Of a stretch of DNA of 60,504 nt, positions 49,942 to 58,620 are shown in pieces (the stretch's first letter is position 1; each line of letters starts with the position of its first letter). The notes under the pieces are model-generated. The model ran no database searches. It was not told where the DNA came from and saw nothing but the letters and a program-made list of their open reading frames with translations. Source of the stretch: Arthrobacter sp. Soil736 (lineage in GTDB: Bacteria; Actinomycetota; Actinomycetes; Actinomycetales; Micrococcaceae); the NCBI RefSeq assembly GCF_001428005.1, contig NZ_LMSB01000034.1:251670-312173 (forward strand), in the 5' to 3' direction. The position numbers and the translations under genes were made by a program.

Positions 49942-50979
49942 CTATGCGGCGCCGAGCATGGGACCGAAGCTGGCACGGTCGGCGAGCCGCGGGTCCTCCC
50001 TGTCCGGCACCACCATCACGGGGCTCTTGGCGTGGTGCAGGACGCCGTCGGAGGTGGAGCCCAGGAGCATGCCGGTGAAACCTCCGCGCCCGCGCGTGCC
50101 AACGACGATCAGCTCCACATGGCGGCTGGCCTCGACGAGCACGTCCACGGGCGAACCGTCCACGAGCCGGGTTTCGATGGTCAGCCGGGGGAAGTGGCTC
50201 TGCAGCCAGGCGACGCCGGCCTTCAGCTGGACCTGGATGTCCGCAAACAGGGCTTCCCTGTCCAAAGGCGCCGGGACCCATGCCAGGGATCCGCTGTACT
50301 GGGGCACGGCGCAGATCACCCGGAGCGGTGCTGCCAGCCGCTCGGCCTGGGCCGCGGCCTCGAGAACGGCGACGCGGGCCTGTTCAGAGCCGTCCACGCC
50401 CACCACCACGACGTTTTCCACGGGCCCGTACCCTGCCTTGGCCTGCTCGGCCCGGACATGCTTGTCCTGCGTGGTTTCACCCAGCCGGTTTGCGCAAATC
50501 AGGGGAACCGTGACGGTGGGGCACTTGGCATGGGCGGGCAGGGCGCTGCTGACGGAACCGAGAAGCCGCCCCACGAAGCCGCCCCGGCCGCGGGTCCCCA
50601 CTACAAGGAGTTCCGCGGATTCCGAGATTTCCAGCAGCACACCGGAGGCGTCCCCGTTTTCCACCGAGGCGCTGACGTCGATGTTGTAGCCGGCCACTTT
50701 GTCCACCGCGTGCTGCAGGATGGCCTCCGCGCCCTCGCGGATCACCGAATCGTCCACGGTGGCATAGCCGCCGTCGAGCCCGGACGCCGCGAAAATGGGC
50801 ACCGAGTAGGCGGTGACGATATGGAGGGGATGACGGCGGCGCTCGGCTTCGCGGGCTGCCCACACCAAGGCGCACTGCCCATGATCTGAACCGTCGACGC
50901 CGACTACGATCCCTTCGGGCCTGACGGCCCTTCGGTCGCCATTCCGTGCCGGGTCCGGATGCAACTCGTGTGCGTCCAT
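49942..50979 (-). CDS. Tandem universal stress protein
   Basis: A 345-residue cytoplasmic protein with two UspA domains (about residues 24-165 and 190-325). Each ends in the ATP-binding motif GTRGRGGF-G-LLGS (VVGTRGRGGFVGRLLGSVSS and VVGTRGRGGFTGMLLGSTSD), so both should bind ATP. Each starts with VVGVDGS. ATG 50979 has the strong ribosome site GAGGAGG, so the longer frame to 51099 is unlikely. It is the first gene of an operon with the PEP-utilising enzyme, linking that enzyme to a stress or dormancy response. Confidence 0.93.
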   Translation of the reverse strand: MDAHELHPDPARNGDRRAVRPEGIVVGVDGSDHGQCALVWAAREAERRRHPLHIVTAYSVPIFAASGLDGGYATVDDSVIREGAEAILQHAVDKVAGYNIDVSASVENGDASGVLLEISESAELLVVGTRGRGGFVGRLLGSVSSALPAHAKCPTVTVPLICANRLGETTQDKHVRAEQAKAGYGPVENVVVVGVDGSEQARVAVLEAAAQAERLAAPLRVICAVPQYSGSLAWVPAPLDREALFADIQVQLKAGVAWLQSHFPRLTIETRLVDGSPVDVLVEASRHVELIVVGTRGRGGFTGMLLGSTSDGVLHHAKSPVMVVPDREDPRLADRASFGPMLGAA

Positions 50980-51383
50980 TCGGTCCGCCTCCTCGCGATA
51001 CTGCCCTGATGATGCGGCTATTCTGCCAGAAGCAGAGACTTTCGCCGTCACCGGCAGGCCTCCCGTTCCCGGTTGCGTCAGGCCTGCTTTCATGTCCAAC
51101 TATTCTCGGTCGGCGACTTGTTAGCAAGCAGGCCGGGAGGCCGTTTCGGGCGGCCGCCTGCGCGGGCTCAACGGCTGCTTGAGGCCCTGGCGCGGGTCAC
51201 TGTTTCAATGTTTCCGGCGGGCTATCCAGGGACTGAAAAATTCTGTAGTGTTCGAGGCACTATTGATCCGAGATCTGTGTTCCAGAACACAGCCGGGCCA
51301 TATTTTGTGTCTGCTTGCTGGGGCAGCGGACCGTGCAGGGCGCAGACGCCCTGTGCTTCGAAAATTTCGAGGAGGAAGCTGTA
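50980..51383. other. Intergenic region with several palindromes, 404 bp
   Basis: Upstream of the stress operon (minus) and the flavoprotein-like gene (plus). It contains TAGTG-N7-CACTA (51246-51262) and CTGTGTTC-CA-GAACACAG (51275-51292), a perfect 18-bp palindrome, within 50 bp of each other, plus GCAGGGCG-N4-CGCCCTG near 51330. The first stretch, 50980-51230, shows no gene. The clustering suggests a regulated promoter for one or both genes. Confidence 0.6.
51275..51292. promoter_or_regulatory. Perfect 18-bp palindrome upstream of the flavoprotein-like gene
   Basis: CTGTGTTC and GAACACAG with a 2-base centre. It lies about 90 bp before the GTG start of the following gene, beside the TAGTG-N7-CACTA repeat. 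Its regulator is unknown. Confidence 0.6.
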
Positions 51384-52040
51384 GTGTCAAGCATGCCTGG
51401 TCTCAGCGGGGCTGAACGGACCACCACCGTGGTCATCGGCGCCGGCCTTCCCGGTCTGGCCATCGCCACGGAACTCCGCCGGCGGGGCGTGGACTCGATC
51501 ACCGTCAGCGGGCTTGAAGCGCCCGGCGGGCAGGCGTCCCAGACAGCGCCCCTGCAGCGGTGCGACGCAGCGGGAGGATCCCCCCTTCAGGAGCGCAATG
51601 AAATCCTGCGCCAGCTGCGTAATTATGCCTCGAGCCACCAGCTGGACATCCGAAACGGCACCGCCGCCGTTCAGCTGGACAGGATGGACGCGGGGACGGC
51701 GGACGCTTCGCTCCACCGCTGGGCCGTCCACACCCCTGACGGCGTGCTGCTGGCCGACCACATCGTGCTGACGCGCTGCGCCCACAGCCAGCTGCGCCGC
51801 ATGCTCACTGACCTCGGCATCTCCGTGGGGCAAAACCTTGTGGCGGCCATGCGGGCCATCGGCATGTACCTCGTGGGAGTAGGCGAGCTGGTCACGCCGA
51901 CGCCCAGGGAAGTCCTGCGGCAGGCGAAAGTGGTGGGTCAGGCCATCTCGGCCAAGGTGTACCCGGACAGCGTCCCCTCAGTGTTGACGGGAAGCTTCGC
52001 GGCCCTCCAAGCCCCCGCCTGGCAGCCCGGCCCCGCCTAA
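51384..52040 (+). CDS. FAD/NAD(P)-binding Rossmann-fold protein, short form
   Basis: A 218-residue protein beginning with TTVVIGAGLPGLAIATELRR, a dinucleotide-binding Rossmann start, followed by GLEAPGGQASQTAPLQ and ADHIVLTRCAHSQLRRMLTD. It resembles pyridine nucleotide-disulphide oxidoreductases but is much shorter than the usual 300-450 residues and lacks the redox-active CxxC of thioredoxin reductases. Either a decayed gene or a reduced form. GTG 51384 is chosen because GAGGAGGAAG lies right before it. It stands alone on the plus strand. Confidence 0.6.
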   Translation: MSSMPGLSGAERTTTVVIGAGLPGLAIATELRRRGVDSITVSGLEAPGGQASQTAPLQRCDAAGGSPLQERNEILRQLRNYASSHQLDIRNGTAAVQLDRMDAGTADASLHRWAVHTPDGVLLADHIVLTRCAHSQLRRMLTDLGISVGQNLVAAMRAIGMYLVGVGELVTPTPREVLRQAKVVGQAISAKVYPDSVPSVLTGSFAALQAPAWQPGPA

Positions 52041-52082
52041 TAGCAAAGCCCCGCTGGCGGCCGGCCCTCGGGCAGTCGGCGA

Positions 52083-52745
52083 CTAGACCCCCTGGCCGCC
52101 TGACCCGCCGGGGCGGGCACCGGCGTCGTTGTCCTCAGCATCGGGCGCTTCCCCGGCGTCCGGGTCCTCCGCGTCGTCGCTGACGCCAAGCCTCCGGCGG
52201 GCCAGCACACCAAGGGTCACGAGCAGCCCGAGCGCCACCGCGGCGAACACCACGACGCTCCACGGGAACGGCTCCGATGCGTCAGGCACCTTTTCCGGGG
52301 CCGGGGTGATGCCCGGCTGGGGCGTACCGGCCGTGGGCACCGGGACTGCCGCCGTCGATCCCGCGGCCCCGGACGTTGCCGTGAACGCGAACGTCCCCTC
52401 AATGGGATGCGAATCCGAGCTGACCACGCGCCAAGCCACCGTGTATTTGCCCGCCGGGGCGCCCTCCCGCAGCTTCTGCGAGGCCACGTTGTCGACGATC
52501 TCCACTTTGCCGTCCGCCCAGTCAGTTCCGGCGGAGTCGCTGACCTTGACCTGCGAGCCGAGCCCCAGCGGATTCTTGTTGAAGGTGATGGACACCTTGG
52601 CCGGCGGCGTGGCCACCGTGGCGCCGTCGGCCGGGCTGCTGGACTCGGCGGCATCGTGCGCGGCGGCCGGACCGGCGGTGAGAAGCAGGGCGGCGAAGGC
52701 AAGCGCGCCCAGGACGGCGCTCAGCAGCTGGCGGGTGGAACGCAT
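52083..52745 (-). CDS. CopC-domain copper resistance protein
   Basis: A 220-residue exported protein. Signal peptide ends at AAAHDAAESSS, leaving the N-terminal His-1 that is a copper ligand in CopC; the beta-barrel includes PPAKVSITFNKNPLG and the second His in SSDSHPIEGTFAFTAT. A membrane segment near residue 165-185 and a Gly/Asp/Ala-rich tail complete it. It handles copper outside the membrane. No CopD gene is adjacent. Confidence 0.9.
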   Translation of the reverse strand: MRSTRQLLSAVLGALAFAALLLTAGPAAAHDAAESSSPADGATVATPPAKVSITFNKNPLGLGSQVKVSDSAGTDWADGKVEIVDNVASQKLREGAPAGKYTVAWRVVSSDSHPIEGTFAFTATSGAAGSTAAVPVPTAGTPQPGITPAPEKVPDASEPFPWSVVVFAAVALGLLVTLGVLARRRLGVSDDAEDPDAGEAPDAEDNDAGARPGGSGGQGV

Positions 52746-52853
52746 GGACGGACTTCTCCCTTGTGTTGGCTTCCTTACAGACTAGGCGAAAATGCCGGGA
52801 AGGCCCCCTGCCGCCCAATAGGATGCAACCAACCCCAAAACCCCGGAGGACAA

Positions 52854-54296
52854 ATGCTTAAGCAGGGCTCTGCAGTGGACCGGTATTTCAAGATTTCCGA
52901 ACGGGGGTCAAACTTCTCCCGCGAGGTCCGCGGCGGTTTTGCCACGTTCTTCGCCATGAGCTACATCGTGGTGCTGAACCCCCTGATCCTGTCCGGCCCG
53001 GATTCCTCCGGCGCAACGCTGGGCTTCCCGGCCGTCGCTGCCGTCACCGCCTTCGTGGCAGGCATCCTGACCATCCTGATGGGTGCCTGGGCCAAGCACC
53101 CCTTCGCGCTGGCCACCGGCCTGGGCGTCAACGCCTTCGTGGCCGTCACGGTGGCCACCAACCCAGGGCTGACCTGGCCGGACATGATGGGGCTGGTGGT
53201 CCTCTCCGGCATCACCATGCTGATCCTGGTCCTCACCGGCTTCCGGACCGCCGTGTTCAAGGCGGTTCCGGACGGACTGAAGACGGCGATCGTCGTGGGC
53301 ATCGGCCTCTTCATCGCCCTGATCGGACTGGTCAACGCCGGCTTCGTGCGCCGCATCCCGGACGCTGCCGGCACCACGGTGCCGGTGGGTCTGGGGTTCG
53401 ACGGCAAGCTCCTGGGCTGGCCGACGCTGGTGTTCGTCTTTGGACTCATCCTCACCACCGGCCTGCTGGTCCGCAACGTCAAGGGCGCCATTCTGATCGG
53501 CATCGTCGCGTCCACCATCCTGTCCGTGATCCTTGAAGTCACGCTGCACATCGGCCCGAGCTTCGACGGCAAGAACGTCAACCCGCAGGGCTGGTCCCTG
53601 GTTGCCCCCAAGTTCACCGAGTGGGCCGCCCCGGACCTCTCGCTGATCGGCAAGGCCAACCCGATCGGCGCCTTCGAGCACCTGGGCGTCGTGGCCGCAA
53701 CCCTGTTGGCGTTCGTGATCCTGCTCAGCACCTTCTTCGACGCCATGGGCACCATGGTTGGCCTGGCCAACGAGGCCGGAACCGTGGACAAAGAGGGCAA
53801 CATCCCCAACGTTGACCGGGTGCTGCAGGTCGACGCCCTCGGTGCCATCGTGGGCGGCGGCGCGTCCGTATCCTCCAACCAGATCTACGTCGAGTCCGGC
53901 GCCGGCATCGGCGAAGGCGCGCGGACCGGCCTCGCCTCGATCGTGACCGGCCTGCTGTTCCTGGTGGCCATGTTCTTCACCCCGCTCATCAACCTGGTGC
54001 CGTTCGAAGCCGTGGCCCCCGCCCTGGTGGTGGTCGGCTTCATGATGGTGGCCCAGGTGGGCAAGATCGACTGGAAGGACTGGGGCATCGCCCTCCCGGC
54101 CTTCCTCACGTTCAGCCTGATGCCCTTCACCTACTCGATCGCCAACGGCCTGGGCGCGGGCTTCATCTCCTACGTCACCATCCGGACGTTCCAGGGCCGC
54201 GCGCGGGAGGTCCACCCGCTCATGTGGGCAGTGGCCGCGGCCTTCGTCGTGTTCTTCGGCATCGGGCCCATCGAGCAGGCCCTCGGAATGCTCTAG
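52854..54296 (+). CDS. NCS2 family purine permease (AzgA/PbuG-like)
   Basis: A 480-residue membrane protein with about 12 membrane segments. Family signatures: GGFATFFAMSYIVVLNPLIL at the start, LATGLGVNAFVAVTV, and the QVDALGAIVGGGASVSSNQI YVESGAG region that forms the substrate site. This branch takes up hypoxanthine, guanine or adenine with protons. ATG 52854 follows GGAGGAC; the frame is open far upstream but without homology. It precedes hutG by 73 bp. Confidence 0.93.
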   Translation: MLKQGSAVDRYFKISERGSNFSREVRGGFATFFAMSYIVVLNPLILSGPDSSGATLGFPAVAAVTAFVAGILTILMGAWAKHPFALATGLGVNAFVAVTVATNPGLTWPDMMGLVVLSGITMLILVLTGFRTAVFKAVPDGLKTAIVVGIGLFIALIGLVNAGFVRRIPDAAGTTVPVGLGFDGKLLGWPTLVFVFGLILTTGLLVRNVKGAILIGIVASTILSVILEVTLHIGPSFDGKNVNPQGWSLVAPKFTEWAAPDLSLIGKANPIGAFEHLGVVAATLLAFVILLSTFFDAMGTMVGLANEAGTVDKEGNIPNVDRVLQVDALGAIVGGGASVSSNQIYVESGAGIGEGARTGLASIVTGLLFLVAMFFTPLINLVPFEAVAPALVVVGFMMVAQVGKIDWKDWGIALPAFLTFSLMPFTYSIANGLGAGFISYVTIRTFQGRAREVHPLMWAVAAAFVVFFGIGPIEQALGML

Positions 54297-54369
54297 CGGT
54301 TCCGGGATTTCAGACAGTACGACGCCGGCGCTGCTGGCTTTGTCCGGCCCCGTGCGGTGAGCTTGAAGC

Positions 54370-55443
54370 ATGGATATTCCCGCGCTCTCCGTCGACGCCC
54401 CGCCACCGTCATGGACCGGCCGTTTCGACGGCGACGGCGAAACACACCGCCGCTGGTGGCAGGCGGTGGCTCCGTACGCCGCCACCCGGCACCAGCGCAG
54501 TCCGCTCCGCGCTGATCCGCCCGTCAGGGTCACCCTGCCTGCCGAGGCAACTGCTCCGGGCGGCGCAACCACTCCGGGCAGGGCTGGCCGGCCGGCCGTA
54601 CTTCTGGGTTTCTGCAGCGACGAGGGCGTCCGTCGCAACAAGGGGCGGACGGGCGCCGCGAAGGCGCCCGCCGCGATCCGCACTGCGCTGGGCCCGCTGG
54701 CCTTCCACCTGGACCGGCCCGTCCTCGACGCCGGTGACGTGACCGTCCGGGACGGTGAACTCGAAGCGGGCCAGGCCCGGGCCGGGGTGGCGGTCACAGC
54801 ACTGCTCGACGCCGGGAACCTCACCGTGCTGCTCGGCGGCGGCCACGAGACCGCGTTCGCGAGCTACCTGGGCGTGGCCGGATCCCAGGCCGTCCGCGAA
54901 GGGCGGCGGCTGGGGGTGCTGAACCTCGACGCCCACTTCGATCTCCGCGACGAGGCCGTGCCCGGCTCCGGCACGCCGTTCCTCCAGATGGCCCGTGCGG
55001 AAGCCGCCGCGGGGCGCGAACTGAAGTACGCCGTCGTCGGGATTTCCGAACCGAACAACACGGGCGCGCTGTTCAGCACGGCCCAGGGGCTGGGCGTGAA
55101 ATACCTCCTGGACGAGGACTGCACGCGGGACGCCGTGCATGCGTTCGTGGCGGATTTCCTGGCCGACGTCGACGTCCTGTACCTGACCATCGACCTTGAC
55201 GTGCTGCCGGCGTCCGTGGCCCCGGGGGTGAGCGCCCCGGCGGCGTTCGGCGTCCCGCTGCCGGTGATCAGCGCCGTGTGCCGCCAGGTGTGCGCGAGCG
55301 GGAAGCTGCTGCACGCCGACGTGGCGGAGCTGAACCCCTCTTTTGACATTGACAACCGCACGGCCCGGGTGGCGGCGCGCCTGGTCAACACCCTGCTGGG
55401 CAGGACGGCCCTGGCAGGCCAGGACACGGCGCTGCCGTACTAA
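54370..55443 (+). CDS. hutG: Formimidoylglutamase
   Basis: A 357-residue arginase/ureohydrolase-family enzyme that splits N-formimino-L-glutamate into glutamate and formamide in histidine degradation. The binuclear manganese ligands appear in GGGHETAF, NLDAHFDLRDE and TIDLDVLPASV, with ADVAELNPSFDIDNRTAR near the end. A Pro/Ala segment near residues 50-75 replaces a shorter loop in homologues. It faces away from hutH, so the hut genes do not form a single operon. It ends convergent with the penicillin-binding protein gene with a 4-base overlap. Confidence 0.92.
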   Translation: MDIPALSVDAPPPSWTGRFDGDGETHRRWWQAVAPYAATRHQRSPLRADPPVRVTLPAEATAPGGATTPGRAGRPAVLLGFCSDEGVRRNKGRTGAAKAPAAIRTALGPLAFHLDRPVLDAGDVTVRDGELEAGQARAGVAVTALLDAGNLTVLLGGGHETAFASYLGVAGSQAVREGRRLGVLNLDAHFDLRDEAVPGSGTPFLQMARAEAAAGRELKYAVVGISEPNNTGALFSTAQGLGVKYLLDEDCTRDAVHAFVADFLADVDVLYLTIDLDVLPASVAPGVSAPAAFGVPLPVISAVCRQVCASGKLLHADVAELNPSFDIDNRTARVAARLVNTLLGRTALAGQDTALPY

Positions 55444-57707
55444 TCGTTGGCGCGGGCGGGAGGGCTGGCGGACGCGGCAGGGCTGGCGGACCCCCGCGGG
55501 GACGGAACCGGCTTGGGGGTCGACCTTGGAGTCGGCTTGGGGGGCGGCTTTGGAACCGGCTTTGCGACGATCGCCGCCGGCGGCTTGGGGAACGCGGCGG
55601 CCGGATACAGCCGCGCCACCTCGATCATGTAATTCGCCCACTGCGGGCCGGCGATCATGTAGCCGTCAATCCGCGAGTAGAACTTGCCGTTGACGGTGAG
55701 GTTCCTGCCGGGCCGCTGCTGGCCTTCAAGGGCGTCCCCGAAGAAGGAGGCCGTGGCCAGGCCCGTCGTGTAGCCGAGCACCCACGTGGCACTGTTGCTG
55801 TTGTTGGTGCCGGTCTTGGCCGCCACCGGCACGCGGCTCTGGACCTTGGGATTGATATAGATCCCCGAGCCCTTGTTAAGCATGTCCTGCAGCGCCTTGT
55901 TCACGCCCCGGGCCACATTCGGGTCCACGGCGTCGCGGCATTCCTGAGCCTGGCCCGGAAGTTTCTGTCCGGCGACATCCGCCACGCGAAGGAGTGCGAT
56001 CGGTGCGCAGTACCGGCCGTCGGCGGCGAAGGTGGCGAAGGCGTTGGCCATGGACATCGGGGACACGCCGGTGCCGCCCAGCAGGTTGCCAAGCTGGTGC
56101 ATGTTGATGGGGGTGCCGTCCAGTCCGCTGTGCAGGCCCACCGCATTGACCATGTTCTGGATCCCGCAGAAGTCCAGCTGCGCCGCCTCGGCAAACGTGG
56201 CCGTGTTGATGGAGTTGTAGAGCCCGTAGTCGGCCGGCATCTTCCGGTAATAGCCGTCGGAGGCATTCTGCAGGTCATCGGCCGCTTCAAGGCCCGCTTT
56301 ACGCTGCTTGGTGCTGTAGCCGCCGAGCACCTTCCCGCAGGAGGACCGCCAGCGGAACCCCAGCGGGTACTCCCGCCGTGAAGCATCCACGACTTCGGTC
56401 ATGGCCCGTCCCTGATGCAGCCATTCGGCGAACGTGAACGGTTTCATGGTGGAACCGGGCTGGAATCCGCCGGCGCCGTTGAGGTCATTGCCGTCGGGGT
56501 CCTGGGAGTCCACATTGAAGTTCAGCTGGGTGTCGAACTTTCCGCGCTGCGGCAAAAAGACGGTGTTCTGCGCCATGGCGAGGATTTTGCCCGTACCCGG
56601 CTGGACCGTGACCAGCGCGGCGCCCCACTTGGCGGGGTTCGCCCCGGCAGTCGCGTCCACCTGCGCCTGCGCCTTTTCCTGCAGCCTGCTGTCCAGCGTG
56701 GTGGTGATGGTCAATCCGCCGCGGTAGAGCTTCTGCTCCCGCGCCTCCGTGTCCGCCCCGTACGCGGGGTTGTTGAGGATCAGGTGGGTGACGTAATCAC
56801 AGAAGTAGGGCGCCATTGCGGCCGCGGCGCAGCCCTGCTTGGAGGGCACTACCTTCAGCCCCTCGCCCGTGGCCACCGCGGCGTCATGCTGCTTCTTGGT
56901 GATCTTGCCCTGGCTGAGCATTGCCGCCAGGACCTGGTTGCGCCGTGCGATGGAGTTCTTCGGGTTGGCCACGGGGTCGTAGAAGCTGGGGCTGTTCACC
57001 AGCCCCGCGAGCAGCGCCGCCTGGGGCAGGTTGAGCTTGCTGGCCGGCACGCTGTAGAAGTATTGGGCGGCGGCCTCGATGCCGTAAGCAATGCGGTTGA
57101 AGAAGACGATGTTGAGATAGCCCTCCAGGATCTGGTCCTTGGTGAATTTCTTCTCCAGAGCCATCGCCAGCCGCATTTCGCGGAGCTTGTCCCCCACGCT
57201 CTTCTGCCCGCTGAGCACCACCTGGTCCTCGCGGCCGGCTGAAATCAGGGCCTCGTTGGCCACGTTGGTGACGTACTGCTGGGTCAGGGTCGAGGCCCCC
57301 TGCCTCTCGCCGCGCGTCAGGTTGCTGGCCAGCGCCCGGAGGACGCCCTGCGTATCCACCCCGCTGTGCTCGTAGAAGCGGCTGTCCTCGATGGCCACTA
57401 CAGCGTCGCGGATGAACGGGGACATCTGCTTCAGCGGGACCCGCACCCTGTTTTCCGCATAGAACGTGGCGATCAGCTTCCCGTCCGCCGTCACCATCCT
57501 GGTGGTCTGGGCCGGCGTCGGAACTGCGAGTTCGGTGGGGAGGCTCTTGAAATAGGAGATGGACTTGCTGACGGTGGTGCCCGCGAGCGCGGCCCCCGGA
57601 ACCAGGAAGCTGGCTACCAAAACCCCGCACATGCCGCTGACGATGACGAACCCCAGCATCGCTGCCAGGGCCCGCGCCGTCCGGAATACAAACCTCTTGC
57701 CTGCCAT
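55440..57707 (-). CDS. Class A penicillin-binding protein (PBP1 type)
   Basis: A 755-residue bifunctional peptidoglycan synthase. One N-terminal membrane anchor, a GT51 glycosyltransferase domain with EDSRFYEHSG (catalytic Glu107) and GASTLTQQYVTNV, and a transpeptidase domain with SxxK at Ser419 (PGSTMKPF), SxN at Ser499 (YNSINTAT) and KTG at 631-633 (AAKTGTNN). A Lys/Pro/Ala/Ser-rich tail of about 50 residues follows; no PASTA domains. Start ATG 57707 is preferred over TTG 57719. It stands alone, convergent with hutG. Confidence 0.96.
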   Translation of the reverse strand: MAGKRFVFRTARALAAMLGFVIVSGMCGVLVASFLVPGAALAGTTVSKSISYFKSLPTELAVPTPAQTTRMVTADGKLIATFYAENRVRVPLKQMSPFIRDAVVAIEDSRFYEHSGVDTQGVLRALASNLTRGERQGASTLTQQYVTNVANEALISAGREDQVVLSGQKSVGDKLREMRLAMALEKKFTKDQILEGYLNIVFFNRIAYGIEAAAQYFYSVPASKLNLPQAALLAGLVNSPSFYDPVANPKNSIARRNQVLAAMLSQGKITKKQHDAAVATGEGLKVVPSKQGCAAAAMAPYFCDYVTHLILNNPAYGADTEAREQKLYRGGLTITTTLDSRLQEKAQAQVDATAGANPAKWGAALVTVQPGTGKILAMAQNTVFLPQRGKFDTQLNFNVDSQDPDGNDLNGAGGFQPGSTMKPFTFAEWLHQGRAMTEVVDASRREYPLGFRWRSSCGKVLGGYSTKQRKAGLEAADDLQNASDGYYRKMPADYGLYNSINTATFAEAAQLDFCGIQNMVNAVGLHSGLDGTPINMHQLGNLLGGTGVSPMSMANAFATFAADGRYCAPIALLRVADVAGQKLPGQAQECRDAVDPNVARGVNKALQDMLNKGSGIYINPKVQSRVPVAAKTGTNNSNSATWVLGYTTGLATASFFGDALEGQQRPGRNLTVNGKFYSRIDGYMIAGPQWANYMIEVARLYPAAAFPKPPAAIVAKPVPKPPPKPTPRSTPKPVPSPRGSASPAASASPPARAND

Positions 57708-57865
57708 GAAGCTCACCAAACGTCGGAAGTGAATTCAGAATACCCGCCGACCCATGCTGGACAAACCCGGTCATGGGCCCTGTCAAATGCCAGTCATCTT
57801 ACGTTTGTTGCCTCAGGCCGGTAGGATGGGCTCCGGCCTCGGCACGAATCACAGAAAGTCAGTAC

Positions 57866-58126
57866 ATGAGCACAGCAACTATGGAGCGCCCAACCGCTCC
57901 TTCAAGCGCGGCAGGCTCCTCGGATTCCCGGTCCATCCACTTGGCCTTCACCAGTGCGGACCAGGTCCACGAGGGCCTGGAGAATGCGGTGGAAGCCCTG
58001 ATCGAAACAGCGGCCCAGGACGGCGCCTGCGGCATCAGGGTCACGCGCCTCGAACCTGGCCACTACAAGGTGGCCCTCGACGAGTCGGTCCCCTTCGGCG
58101 AAACCCACGAGGACATCGCAGCCTAA
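57866..58126 (+). CDS. Small conserved hypothetical protein
   Basis: An 86-residue soluble protein: a Thr/Ser/Ala-rich N-terminus followed by a compact alpha/beta stretch (IHLAFTSADQVHEGLENAVE, ALIETAAQDGACGIRVTRLE, PGHYKVALDESVPFG). No known family is recognised. It is divergent from the penicillin-binding protein gene and closed by a strong terminator. Confidence 0.7.
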   Translation: MSTATMERPTAPSSAAGSSDSRSIHLAFTSADQVHEGLENAVEALIETAAQDGACGIRVTRLEPGHYKVALDESVPFGETHEDIAA

Positions 58127-58141
58127 CACGGCCCAGCAAGC

Positions 58142-58211
58142 AAAAAGCCCCCGCCTCTGGTCTCATCCGTTGCCTTAATCGGCCGGATGATCCCAGGGTC
58201 GGGGGCTTTTG
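58142..58211. terminator. Bidirectional terminator
   Basis: AAAAAGCCCCCG and CGGGGGCTTTT form the base of a long stem, with inner pairing CATCCG/CGGATG. T-runs on both strands let it end the transcripts of the small gene at 57866 (plus) and of the gene at 58222 (minus). Confidence 0.92.
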
Positions 58212-58221
58212 TTTGCCTGAC

Positions 58222-58458
58222 TTACGCCCGGCGGACCTGCACGCCGTCGGACTTCATGAAGAGCTGCGTCTCGGAGATCCCGCTGCTGACGAGCCACAGA
58301 ACGTTGCCGCTCCGTGAGACTTCCTCGACCTCGCCTGCGGCAATAACATGCGCGTGCTTGATGATTTCGACCCGCTCGCCCGCGTGCAACGATCCCCAGT
58401 CGGAAACCGTGGCCGTGTGTGCGATGCGTCTGGACAGGACTGCCCCGCGTGCTTTCAT
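58222..58458 (-). CDS. Small beta-rich conserved hypothetical protein
   Basis: A 78-residue protein. The segment GERVEIIKHAHVIAAGEVEE VSRSGNVLWLVSS looks like a small SH3-like/KOW-type barrel with the regular strand pattern, ending ETQLFMKSDGVQVRR. Start ATG 58458 has AAAGGGG about 11 bases before it; GTG 58494 would overlap TATACA, which resembles a -10 box on this strand. Function unknown. Confidence 0.65.
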   Translation of the reverse strand: MKARGAVLSRRIAHTATVSDWGSLHAGERVEIIKHAHVIAAGEVEEVSRSGNVLWLVSSGISETQLFMKSDGVQVRRA

Positions 58459-58620
58459 GTGAACTTCTACCCCTTTGTATATGTTCTCTGCCACAGCGTC
58501 GTTGATGTGACTTTCACTACACCCTCAGTTCTACTACACTCGGCGAGCCCGTGCCCGCCGCGTTGCAGAGTGTTTCGGCGCCGCCGGCAAATGTTTACCG
58601 GCGGCGCACACTATTCACCG

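Noticed and set aside
51275..51292. Palindrome considered as a LexA (SOS) box
   Set aside because: The actinobacterial box has CGAAC-N4-GTTCG; here the arms are GTTC-N2-GAAC, the reverse orientation and spacing.
52908..54824. 638-codon open frame opposite the NCS2 permease gene
   Set aside because: His/Gln/Asp-rich nonsense composition and complete overlap with a well-supported permease and hutG.
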